Assembly (NCBI GenBank): GCA_937915765.1
Contig: CALGHE010000078.1
Coordinates: 1 to 6,597 of the forward strand
Source of the DNA: an uncultured Bacteroidales bacterium
GTDB lineage: Bacteria; Bacteroidota; Bacteroidia; Bacteroidales; Paludibacteraceae
Length of the DNA: 6,597 nt
Direction of reading: 5' to 3'
Shown here: positions 1 to 5,451 of the stretch, piece by piece
How positions within the stretch are numbered: the stretch's first letter is position 1
Layout: each line of letters opens with the position of its first letter
Program-made: the position numbers and the translations under genes
The notes under the pieces: generated by a model
Database searches by the model: none
Told to the model about the DNA's origin: nothing
What the model saw: only the letters and a program-made list of their open reading frames with translations

Positions 1-440
1 AGTTCAGAAATTCGGGCGTGCACCTTGCTAGGTTTGTAAGTCTTGTCGTCCAGCTTCAATTCCTTTATAATCGTTTTGATAAGATTGTTCGAGTCTGAGC
101 TGTCATAAATAGTGAAGTTGTTTTCAAAACCGATGTATTCAGCCTCCGTGCGCAATATCTTGTAAAAGATGGAATGGAACGTGCCCATCCACAGCCGCTT
201 GGCTGTATCTTCGCCCTCAATCTGAGCGATACGCTGCTTCATCTCCTTTGCGGCCTTGTTGGTGAACGTAAGCGCAAGGATTGACGACGGAGCAAGCCCT
301 CCGCTTATCAAGTTAGCTATCTTGTACGTAAGCACACGAGTCTTTCCTGACCCGGCTCCCGCCACAACGAGCGACGGGCCGCTGTTATAAAGAACCGCCT
401 GTCGCTGAACTTCGCTCAACACGCTCAAATAGTCTTCCAT
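1..440 (-). CDS. uvrD: UvrD/PcrA-type superfamily 1 DNA helicase, N-terminal part (3' end outside window)
   Basis: ATP-dependent 3'-5' DNA helicase of the UvrD/PcrA/Rep group, cytoplasmic, used in nucleotide excision repair, mismatch repair or removal of replication and recombination blocks. Only the first 146 codons are visible, starting at the ATG at 438-440 and running off the left edge. They form the start of domain 1A: the Q motif (LSEVQRQAV, Gln12), motif I/Walker A AGAGSGKT at residues 27-34 with Lys33, motif Ia LTFTNKAAKEM at 57-67, and GTFHS at 86-90 (motif Ib region). The start is well placed because the Q motif normally lies about 10 residues from the N-terminus. No Shine-Dalgarno sequence is visible, only an A/T-rich leader, as is usual in Bacteroidetes. 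A consensus promoter lies about 40 bases upstream. PcrA, UvrD and Rep cannot be separated from this fragment; UvrD/PcrA is the usual bacteroidal assignment. Confidence 0.95.
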   Translation of the reverse strand, partial: MEDYLSVLSEVQRQAVLYNSGPSLVVAGAGSGKTRVLTYKIANLISGGLAPSSILALTFTNKAAKEMKQRIAQIEGEDTAKRLWMGTFHSIFYKILRTEAEYIGFENNFTIYDSSDSNNLIKTIIKELKLDDKTYKPSKVHARISE

Positions 441-480
441 TTTCAAAAAATTATAAAATTTCTAATGCTTCAAGGAACTG

Positions 481-511
481 CAAAGTTAAACATTATGATT
501 GGTTAGACAAA
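481..511 (-). promoter_or_regulatory. Bacteroidetes-type promoter for the UvrD/PcrA helicase
   Basis: Read on the minus strand, TTTG (508-511) is followed by exactly 19 bases and then TAACTTTG (481-488). This is a full match to the Bacteroidetes housekeeping sigma consensus (-33 TTG/TTTG, -7 TAnnTTTG). Transcription would begin a few bases downstream, leaving a leader of roughly 30-35 bases before the ATG at 440. Consensus and spacing are seen directly; promoter activity is inferred. Confidence 0.75.
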
Positions 512-544
512 TACTAAAGGATTTAAAAATTTCAATAAACAAAA

Positions 545-622
545 CGCGTGTGTAAAAAAACATGATATTTTCACACACGCGCAAAATGCATCTATAAAAA
601 ACGTAATATTTTCACATTACGT
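545..622 (-). repeat. Two tandem hairpins sharing the word ATATTTTCACA
   Basis: Hairpin 1 pairs CGCGTGTGT (545-553) with ACACACGCG (573-581), a perfect 9-base-pair stem with a 19-base loop. Hairpin 2 pairs ACGTAAT (601-607) with ATTACGT (616-622), a perfect 7-base-pair stem with an 8-base loop. ATATTTTCACA occurs in both (565-575 and 606-616), each preceded by a run of A, so the unit looks like a diverged tandem duplication of about 41 bases. On the minus strand hairpin 1 is followed by TTTTG. It could therefore act as a backup terminator behind 691-738 and insulate the helicase promoter. The strand and function are inferred. Confidence 0.5.
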
Positions 623-690
623 ACTACATCGCAAAACCTTGCAAAACCCTATCAAACCTCCCAAACGCACAAAATAAAAAACACAGAACG

Positions 691-738
691 AAAAACAACC
701 GCAACGAGTTCGGACGAGTGCAGAACACGTTGCGGTTG
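691..738 (-). terminator. Intrinsic terminator of the secreted-protein operon
   Basis: CAACCGCAACG (696-706) pairs perfectly with CGTTGCGGTTG (728-738), an 11-base-pair GC-rich stem. Past one A-A mismatch it extends by GTTC/GAAC (708-711 with 723-726), leaving an 11-base loop. On the minus strand the stem is followed at once by five T (AAAAA at 691-695). This is a classic Rho-independent terminator placed 36 bases past the stop codon of the minus-strand gene ending at 774. Confidence 0.85.
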
Positions 739-744
739 GGTATT

Positions 745-770
745 AGGAGACGCAGCACGCCACGTCTCTT
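745..770. repeat. Dispersed palindrome, copy A (GAGACG...CGTCTC)
   Basis: GAGACG (747-752) faces CGTCTC (763-768) around the core CAGCACGCCA. It begins only 4 bases beyond the stop codon of the 774-2420 gene, on that gene's downstream side. Two relatives occur at 4041-4062 and 6400-6421 with the same 22-base length and orientation. Compared with the 6400 copy it has three differences, all transitions. No T run follows on the minus strand, so by itself it is a poor terminator. It may be a REP-like intergenic repeat. Confidence 0.6.
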
Positions 771-773
771 TTC

Positions 774-2420
774 TCATTTTTTCACAAACCTTGCCAGCCT
801 AACTTCTTTGTCACATTTTACGTGCAAGATATAAATGCCTTGCGGCAGATGTGAAATTTGAATTCTGCCATCAGAGGATTCTCCGCTATTTACCATCCGG
901 CCATCTGCCGAAAATATTTGATAAACCATCCCTTCGCAAGCCGAAACAATTATCTCGTCTGCTGCGGGGTTTGGAGATACTTGCAATGTCTCCGCATACA
1001 ATTCTTCCACATCCGAATCATCGCAATCCCTAATCTCGTACGCGCCGGGACAGGTCATTTCGCAACGCTCTACGCCGTTTATGTCCGCTGCAAGATTTGT
1101 AACAGAAAGAGGGAAACGAAGCGACTTGCCGTTTGAATAGGTGTCTGCAAGTAGTTTCAGAACAGGGAAACCGTCCTTATCCTTAGCCGGCTCATACTCT
1201 CCGCCAACTACCTTGCCGCCTAACAGAGACGGGATGGATGACAAATCTAAAAGCGTGTCCGTGGAAGATAGCGGAACATCGCCTTTCCTGTAGATAGGCA
1301 TCTGAGTGAATAGATTATACGAAATCTCACCTTTCATCGTCTCAAGAGTGATGTCTGAATGATAAAAAGCCTCACCTATAAATATATTTCCTATAATATC
1401 GACTTCCAATTCAGCCTGATGATCAAACGCCGCCGCCAATGGGTCTATATGCTTATTGTTTATGAATGTATTGTTTTTAACGTAAGCCTTCTCTAATCCG
1501 TTCATATAAACGACACCTGCATAAGATGCACTTTCAGCAAAAACGCAATTGGCAACTGTTGTATTGGCCGATTTTGATATGTAAATACATGCACCCCACT
1601 GCCCCCAATTTTTGCTAAAGAAAGAATTGAGTATTTCTCCGTTTCTTAGGTAAATTGCTCCGCCAGTTGACCCTATCGGACCATAGTCTCCATTTTCAAC
1701 AAACACGCTATGGTCAACCTTTCCCACAACTGTCACAGGCGTAAAAATAGCGGCTTTATCTCCGAACGAACATCTGCGAATGTCACAACTGTCCACATAC
1801 AACGCGCTTGATTTTGTGTTATAAATTGCAGAGCCATACATATCATAAAATTTGCATTTCACTGCCTCAAACGTGTCTATCACATTGGAATATATAGCTC
1901 CAGTGATTGCTCCCGTCATCGAAACTCCGCGCACCGAAAACCTTTTCTCCGCTTGCAGCACTACGAACAGATTTATGGAGTTGTCGCCTCTTCCGTCCAT
2001 CTTCGCCGTGATGGAGTCGTTGCCGTCGCCGAATGTTGACGGGGCGTAAACTATCTTGTCGTCGCCGACATGGTCGCCGGAAAAGAGTGTTGTGTAAAGT
2101 TCCGGATTGCTGGCTGCGCCATCCTCAGGTTCTGCAGGATAGCCGCCTATAAGCGTAACGCTGGCATTGACCTCGTATCTGGCTTTGACGGTATCGCCGC
2201 CAGCCGGAACTACCGGTTTGTAAACGCCCTCTGCAATATGAAAAGTGTCTCCGTCAACAGCAAGGGGAAGCAGCTCGGCAAACGCCGCGTTGTTCATCGC
2301 CTGCGACCACGACGAGCCGTTGCCCGCGCCGGCCTCTTTCACGTAATAATTTTTCGCCTGCGCCTGCAGCACGCATCCGCATAAGGCGACTACCAATAAA
2401 AGCTTCTTCATCTTTTTCAT
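774..2420 (-). CDS. Secreted beta-helix protein with C-terminal T9SS type A sorting domain
   Basis: Predicted exported protein of 548 residues, substrate unknown. Residues 1-22 form a signal peptide (MKKMKKLLLV..., likely cut after AQA). Residues 23-95 have the opening seen in bacteroidal right-handed beta-helix proteins: NYYVKEAGAGNGSSWSQA, then DGDTFHIAEGVYKP and IGGYP. Residues about 145-375 look like short beta-helix coils (GGAIYLRNGEI..., NNTFINN, IGNIFIGE). DINGVERCEMTCPGAYE (446-462) is the 'D-x-x-G-x-x-R...GAYE' closing motif of such proteins. Residues 478-548 are a T9SS type A sorting domain: VSPNPAADEIIV, YQIFSADGRMV, LPQGIYILHV, then a basic end RLARFVKK. This predicts export by Sec, passage through the type IX system, and surface attachment or release. 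Met1 and Met4 are both possible starts; Met1 is used because it gives a fuller signal peptide. Cys14 and Cys16 make only a poor lipobox. The gene is second in an operon, 19 bases after the upstream stop, with no promoter of its own visible. Adhesin or polysaccharide-active roles are possible but unproven. Confidence 0.9.
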   Translation of the reverse strand: MKKMKKLLLVVALCGCVLQAQAKNYYVKEAGAGNGSSWSQAMNNAAFAELLPLAVDGDTFHIAEGVYKPVVPAGGDTVKARYEVNASVTLIGGYPAEPEDGAASNPELYTTLFSGDHVGDDKIVYAPSTFGDGNDSITAKMDGRGDNSINLFVVLQAEKRFSVRGVSMTGAITGAIYSNVIDTFEAVKCKFYDMYGSAIYNTKSSALYVDSCDIRRCSFGDKAAIFTPVTVVGKVDHSVFVENGDYGPIGSTGGAIYLRNGEILNSFFSKNWGQWGACIYISKSANTTVANCVFAESASYAGVVYMNGLEKAYVKNNTFINNKHIDPLAAAFDHQAELEVDIIGNIFIGEAFYHSDITLETMKGEISYNLFTQMPIYRKGDVPLSSTDTLLDLSSIPSLLGGKVVGGEYEPAKDKDGFPVLKLLADTYSNGKSLRFPLSVTNLAADINGVERCEMTCPGAYEIRDCDDSDVEELYAETLQVSPNPAADEIIVSACEGMVYQIFSADGRMVNSGESSDGRIQISHLPQGIYILHVKCDKEVRLARFVKK

Positions 2421-2439
2421 CTTATATGTTTATTTTAAA

Positions 2440-4005
2440 TCATTCATAAATATATTGAACCATTCTGACTGAAGACCTCAAACTTCGGTTAATTTGTATA
2501 ACAACAATCCATTCTCCTTCCCTCAGAAGAATGCCGTTCCAATATCCATTTGGGCAAAAACTTGTTGTATAACAACAATTTTGTGCCATTGCTGAAGATG
2601 TTACATAACGACCTAAATCTTCTGCAAACGAATCATCATTAACTCTGTCTCCTATATCTCTAGTCCCCAAATACCCTGCAGCCACAAAGAACACCGCGCC
2701 AAGGTCTTCCATCACTTTCCACTCCTCTTCCGTATAGACATTGTCTGTATATTCGGAGAAGTCTGGGTTTACGGGGTAAGCCTTCAAGTCCCAGTATTCC
2801 GGCAGAAGCACCATTCCGTGCTTTCCCGCCACGGTGGCAAGGCCTCGCAGGCTGTCCGCATTGTCACGGTAGCGTTCCAAGTAGTACCACTCGGAGTCGG
2901 TCATAGTGTGCCAGATGCCCGGCCTGCCGCCGCCGTTACTGATAGCGTTATAAACGCCCCAGTCGTAGTTGGTATTGGTGATGTCATAACCGCTATTCCC
3001 AAAATTCACGCCGCACTCCGTGCAAATATCGTTTGCGTAAGGGAACTTGCCGTCGTAGCCGCTTGTGCCCCATGCAAAGAGGTCTATCCAGCCGTCGTAG
3101 TCCGGAGCCGCGCTCATGTTGCCCTCCTCGCCAACAAAGTCCCACTGGTTTTCCGCAAAGCGCCACTCGTCCCTCACCGCATGATACTGCAAGTTGCCCT
3201 TGGAGAAACGAATCTTCTTCGAGCCGTCCGCGCTCAGGTTGAACACGCCCGGAAGCAAGCCTTCCTCCTCCAGCTCTTCGTCGAAAAGGAATGTGAAAAT
3301 CCATTTGTCTGACTTCAACATTTCTTGAACACTTTCATAAACTTTTCCTTTATATGTCGTATAGGCAACAAAATCAATATAACCAACTTGCTCTGCAAGC
3401 AAATAGCAGTGATACGTCGGAATCACCTCCGCAGACCTCAGCGCCACCTCCTGCTTCTCTAACGGAAGCAAGTTCTCTTTTCTGATATAGTTCCCGGATG
3501 CGCTTCCAGAGTTTACCAGCTTCTCAGCAAACACACCTTCTGAACTCTTAACCCTAAGAAGTGCGACTTGCGAAGAGGCTACGCCAACCGCAAACTGGTA
3601 CGAGCCGCCCGGCAGCACCTCCGCATAGGAGGTGAGCAGACCTCCGTTCATGTCCAGCAGCTCCACCTGCAGCAAACCTGCCACCTCATGCCTGTAAGAA
3701 AAACGGCACTCTCCATCAAACGGGTTGCCGGCAAGCTTCAGTTTGCCCGTTGTCGCCAAACGGTCTTCCACACCGCTGCCTTCCGAACCGTACAACACAT
3801 TGAAAGATGTGTCCGGAGCCACTGTAAGGTACTCGCAGCTGTCCAAATCGAGCAATGGGTCCGGATGGATTATGAGCCTCACGCTGTCCAGTTTAACATG
3901 CGCGCCTCCGGCGCCGATACCCGTAAATGTGTAATTCACAAGCGTGTCCTGCGCAGATGCTAAAAATGCGCTGAAAGACAATAGAAGAAGTAAAAACTTT
4001 CTCAT
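2440..4005 (-). CDS. Secreted protein with internal T9SS-like module and C-terminal lectin-like/FISUMP-like domain
   Basis: Predicted exported protein of 521 residues; function unknown. Residues 1-18 are a signal peptide (LLLLLLSFSAFLASA, then Gln19). Residues 22-62 (NYTFTGIGAGG..KLDSVRLI..) resemble the start of bacteroidal proteins that precede a sorting-like fold. Residues 94-165 match that fold in order: NPFDGECRFSY, LLQVELLDMNGGLL, a Gly-Ser turn, VALLRVKSSEG, FAEKLVN. From about 252 on, the protein has a domain common in Bacteroidales: KKIRFSKGNLQY, WRFAENQWDFVG, WIDLFAWGTSGYDGK, TNYDWGVYNAISNGG, GIWHTMTDSEWYYL, GMVLLPEYWD and the closing RSSVRMVQ. I relate it to the FISUMP/DUF1566-like proteins with a C-type-lectin or formylglycine-enzyme-like fold, but no catalytic residues can be named. 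Between the two lies an acidic link (FDEELEEEG, 241-249). No sorting domain is present at the true C-terminus. It is the first gene of the operon; the start at 4003-4005 is the only Met before the signal peptide. Confidence 0.85.
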   Translation of the reverse strand: MRKFLLLLLSFSAFLASAQDTLVNYTFTGIGAGGAHVKLDSVRLIIHPDPLLDLDSCEYLTVAPDTSFNVLYGSEGSGVEDRLATTGKLKLAGNPFDGECRFSYRHEVAGLLQVELLDMNGGLLTSYAEVLPGGSYQFAVGVASSQVALLRVKSSEGVFAEKLVNSGSASGNYIRKENLLPLEKQEVALRSAEVIPTYHCYLLAEQVGYIDFVAYTTYKGKVYESVQEMLKSDKWIFTFLFDEELEEEGLLPGVFNLSADGSKKIRFSKGNLQYHAVRDEWRFAENQWDFVGEEGNMSAAPDYDGWIDLFAWGTSGYDGKFPYANDICTECGVNFGNSGYDITNTNYDWGVYNAISNGGGRPGIWHTMTDSEWYYLERYRDNADSLRGLATVAGKHGMVLLPEYWDLKAYPVNPDFSEYTDNVYTEEEWKVMEDLGAVFFVAAGYLGTRDIGDRVNDDSFAEDLGRYVTSSAMAQNCCYTTSFCPNGYWNGILLREGEWIVVIQINRSLRSSVRMVQYIYE

Positions 4006-4040
4006 TACTGTAATATTTAAAAAAAAGACATTAAGAGACT

Positions 4041-4062
4041 GAAACGCAACATGCTACGCCTC
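4041..4062 (-). repeat. Dispersed palindrome, copy B, in the operon leader
   Basis: A degenerate relative of the repeats at 747-768 and 6400-6421, with 18 of 22 bases matching the latter and all four differences transitions. It lies inside the predicted 5' leader of the 2440-4005 gene. On the minus strand GAGGCG pairs with CGTTTC using two G-U pairs, whereas on the plus strand these positions are A-C mismatches. If it works as RNA structure, the minus-strand transcript is the more likely carrier. Confidence 0.55.
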
Positions 4063-4102
4063 CTCATTTCTGATTTGCCAAAGACAAACGCAAAAGCGAC
4101 TG

Positions 4103-4135
4103 CGAAGTTAGTGTTTTTTTTCTTATCCGCACAAA
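4103..4135 (-). promoter_or_regulatory. Probable promoter of the secreted-protein operon
   Basis: On the minus strand TTTG (4132-4135) is followed by 21 bases and then TAACTTCG (4103-4110), one base off the Bacteroidetes -7 consensus TAnnTTTG. Spacing is slightly longer than in the helicase promoter. Transcription would start near 4096, giving a leader of roughly 90 bases before the ATG at 4005 that contains palindrome copy B and a T-rich run just upstream of the start. Confidence 0.5.
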
Positions 4136-4340
4136 CAATTAAAATATTCTTTCAAAAAAAACGATAATGATTGATACAAAAGAATGCATGAAAATATCAC
4201 GGACTACTTCCATCAACTGCGCTTTATTGATATTTTTCGGATAAAAACCAATATTATTCTAAATATTTTACAAAAAAAGGAATCACAGTTCTTTCATTTA
4301 GAATATCCTTAAGACGTTATGCAGCAAAGAATTTTTGGTA

Positions 4341-4432
4341 CTGCCTTCCAGGCAGGTTTTCGTTGCGTCAGCCTTCGCCCGAGACTTCGTCACGGGTTAC
4401 CGTCGCTACGCTTTGTGCTGCCTTCCAGGCAG
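4341..4432. repeat. Island bounded by two copies of a 15-base palindrome
   Basis: CTGCCTTCCAGGCAG occurs at 4341-4355 and again, identical, at 4418-4432, 77 bases apart. Each copy is itself a hairpin (CTGCCT paired with AGGCAG around TCC). The sequence between them is clearly richer in G and C than the surrounding spacer and holds further small inverted words such as ACGG-GTTA-CCGT. This looks like an inserted or dispersed intergenic repeat rather than a gene. The repeats are seen directly; the mobile or dispersed nature is inferred. Confidence 0.6.
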
Positions 4433-4582
4433 AGAGACGATGAATTTACAGAACCCACTGTTATGCTCGCATTCTCTTAGTTATAACGCACGCAGAGGTT
4501 GTCTTTACTGTAAAATTATTTAGGACAATATTGGCTTATACGACAAAATCAAACAAAAAAATCGCATTTTTCTAAATTTCCT

Positions 4583-4613
4583 TTTGTTTGGCACGCTTTT
4601 TGATTTATCTTTG
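4583..4613 (+). promoter_or_regulatory. Bacteroidetes-type promoter of the single-domain DUF805 gene
   Basis: TTTG (4583-4586) is followed by exactly 19 bases and TATCTTTG (4606-4613), a full consensus match with the same spacing as the helicase promoter at 481-511. The start of transcription is expected near 4618-4621, about 80 bases before the ATG at 4701. Confidence 0.75.
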
Positions 4614-4620
4614 ACGTTTG

Positions 4621-4648
4621 GAAGCGGAACAACGAACACGTTCGCCTC
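4621..4648 (+). promoter_or_regulatory. Stem-loop at the 5' end of the DUF805 leader
   Basis: GAAGCGGAAC (4621-4630) can pair with GTTCGCCTC (4640-4648), with one A-C mismatch and one bulged G, closing a 9-base loop. It lies at or within a few bases of the expected transcription start. The DNA also has an outer TTGACG/CGTCAA pair (4611-4616 with 4649-4654), but its left arm overlaps the promoter and would mostly not be transcribed. A start-proximal stem of this kind could protect the mRNA 5' end; that role is inferred. Confidence 0.35.
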
Positions 4649-4700
4649 CGTCAACACAGTTGGGTTCTGAATTTATTATTTTTTAAAAACTATAAAAAAA

Positions 4701-5207
4701 ATGAAATGGTACATTAAATGCATCCGCCAGTATGCGGATTTTAAAGGAAGAGCAAGAAGAGAAGAGTATTGGATGTTCACACTTTTCAACTTCTTGATTG
4801 CGATGGTTTTGATTATCCCCTTTTTCCTTGTAGTCATCCCTTTAGCTTTAGAGGGTGGTTATTCTGACAATAGCGAAGGATATACTTTTATTCTTGCTTT
4901 GGCACCTGTGATTTTATATGGGCTTTTTATACTCTTGCCCAATTTAGCTGTTTCCGTTCGCAGATTTCATGACACAGGCAAAAGCGGATGGTTGTATTTT
5001 GTGATTTGTGTTGCAGGTCAGATTCCATATATTGGTTTTATAGCGAGTATCTACAGCTTAGTTGTATGCTGCACAGACAGCCAGTACGGAGAGAACAAGT
5101 GGGGTCCAAATCCTAAGGGCTTAGGAAACAAAAAAGGCAACACTCCTGCAGAAAAAGAGGAGTTCTCTGAATGGGACACAGATTCTGAGGAAGAAGCTAA
5201 ACTGTAA
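4701..5207 (+). CDS. DUF805 family inner-membrane protein (single domain)
   Basis: A 168-residue membrane protein of the DUF805 family (the group of E. coli YhaH/YhaI), whose biochemical role is unknown. The family signature is complete. The N-terminal amphipathic part is YADFKGRARREEYW (11-24). Hydrophobic segments follow at about 25-49, 62-82 and 97-122. The core motif LLPNLAVSVRRFHDTGKSGW is at 78-97, and the polar end of the domain, DSQYGENKWGPNPKG, at 126-140. The last 28 residues are a charged, mainly acidic tail. The ATG at 4701 directly follows a run of A with no Shine-Dalgarno sequence and gives the usual family start (MKWYIKCIRQYADF). The gene has its own promoter and a strong terminator, so it is probably monocistronic. 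Its first 25 codons are very close to those of the gene at 5452, including 19 identical bases (4723-4741 and 5474-5492), which marks the two as paralogues. Confidence 0.92.
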   Translation: MKWYIKCIRQYADFKGRARREEYWMFTLFNFLIAMVLIIPFFLVVIPLALEGGYSDNSEGYTFILALAPVILYGLFILLPNLAVSVRRFHDTGKSGWLYFVICVAGQIPYIGFIASIYSLVVCCTDSQYGENKWGPNPKGLGNKKGNTPAEKEEFSEWDTDSEEEAKL

Positions 5208-5213
5208 AAAAAC

Positions 5214-5242
5214 AAAAACTGTCCGTCGGGGCAGTTTTTTTT
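5214..5242 (+). terminator. Intrinsic terminator after the single-domain DUF805 gene
   Basis: AAAAACTGTCC (5214-5224) pairs with GGGCAGTTTTT (5229-5239) through 11 pairs, one of them T-G, around the tetraloop GTCG, and the helix runs into eight T (5235-5242). It begins 7 bases after the stop codon. The flanking A and T runs would also make it fairly effective in the other direction. Confidence 0.92.
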
Positions 5243-5263
5243 GCTTTTGCATGAATGATAAGT

Positions 5264-5356
5264 AAAGGTTGTTTCTATAAATTATGTCGAGATGATTTTG
5301 AAAAGCATCCGAAACGGAAATTACAATAAAAATCGTAATTTATAGAAGTTGCCTCC
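5264..5356. repeat. Inverted repeat element, possible MITE-like relic
   Basis: TTCTATAAATTA (5273-5284) recurs as its exact reverse complement at 5336-5347, with a partial AGG/CCT extension outside each arm, enclosing about 51 bases. The right arm can alternatively pair locally: AAATTAC (5318-5324) with GTAATTT (5335-5341). The same 12 bases occur a third time at 6362-6373 with similar flanks. The element lies between a strong terminator and the promoter of the next gene, so it is probably little transcribed. A miniature mobile element is one reading; no transposase and no clear target duplication are visible. Confidence 0.45.
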
Positions 5357-5375
5357 AATATTTTGTTTACATTTG
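5349..5375 (+). promoter_or_regulatory. Probable promoter of the double-DUF805 gene
   Basis: TACATTTG (5368-5375) fits the Bacteroidetes -7 consensus TAnnTTTG and lies about 75 bases before the ATG at 5452, similar to the leader length of the neighbouring paralogue. The only upstream TTG (5349-5351) is 16 bases away, shorter than the usual 19-21, so the -33 element is weak. The region between this site and the start codon shows no Shine-Dalgarno sequence. Confidence 0.45.
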
Positions 5376-5451
5376 CAAAGCAAAGAGAAGCAAATGAGCC
5401 GGAAATCTTTGCAATCAGGAAATATACGTTTTATCTATTAATTTTAGCGCA

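Larger units (their letters stand above)
441..773. other. Intergenic region between helicase and secreted-protein operon
   Basis: No coding region is seen in these 333 bases. From left to right they hold the helicase leader and promoter (about 441-511), two tandem hairpins (545-581 and 601-622), a stretch very poor in G on the plus strand (about 623-680, with repeated CAAAAC/CAAAC words), a strong terminator for the operon on the right (691-738), and a copy of a dispersed palindrome directly after the operon's last stop codon (745-770). Both flanking transcription units read leftward on the minus strand, so the region must end one and start the other. Confidence 0.8.
4006..4700. other. Gene-poor spacer between divergent transcription units
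   Basis: These 695 bases separate the leftward operon from the rightward DUF805 genes. No convincing gene is seen; the longest open frame, 62 codons at 4335-4523, reads through repeats and resembles nothing I know. The left part is the operon leader (4006 to about 4100) and promoter, with palindrome copy B at 4041-4062. The part from about 4111 to 4330 is very A/T-rich and contains one A/T stem (4191-4199 with 4228-4236). A GC-richer island at about 4338-4440 is bounded by two copies of a 15-base palindrome. The right end carries the promoter (4583-4613) and structured leader of the first DUF805 gene. Confidence 0.7.

Noticed and set aside
774..2420. Lipoprotein signal (LCGC, Cys16) in the beta-helix protein
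   Set aside because: The hydrophobic stretch before the cysteine is very short and the -2 position is Cys; a normal signal peptide cut after AQA fits better for a T9SS cargo protein.
2818..3963. Long open frames on the plus strand opposite the 2440-4005 gene
   Set aside because: They mirror a clear coding region with a signal peptide and known domain motifs, and their peptides look like low-quality antisense translation.
4017..4052. Possible 11-residue leader peptide (MLRFSLLMSFF) on the minus strand in the operon leader, preceded by AGGAGG
   Set aside because: The AGGAGG and the ATG both come from the degenerate palindrome copy. Bacteroidetes rarely rely on Shine-Dalgarno pairing, and no regulatory codons or paired terminator structure are visible.
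4335..4523. 62-codon open frame on the plus strand in the spacer
   Set aside because: It reads through both palindrome copies, has no promoter or plausible start context, and its peptide matches no family I know; more likely a chance frame in a GC-rich repeat island.
4006..4700. CRISPR array, tRNA or riboswitch in the spacer
   Set aside because: Only two copies of a self-complementary 15-base word were found, with no regular spacing; no tRNA cloverleaf or known riboswitch core could be recognised by eye.
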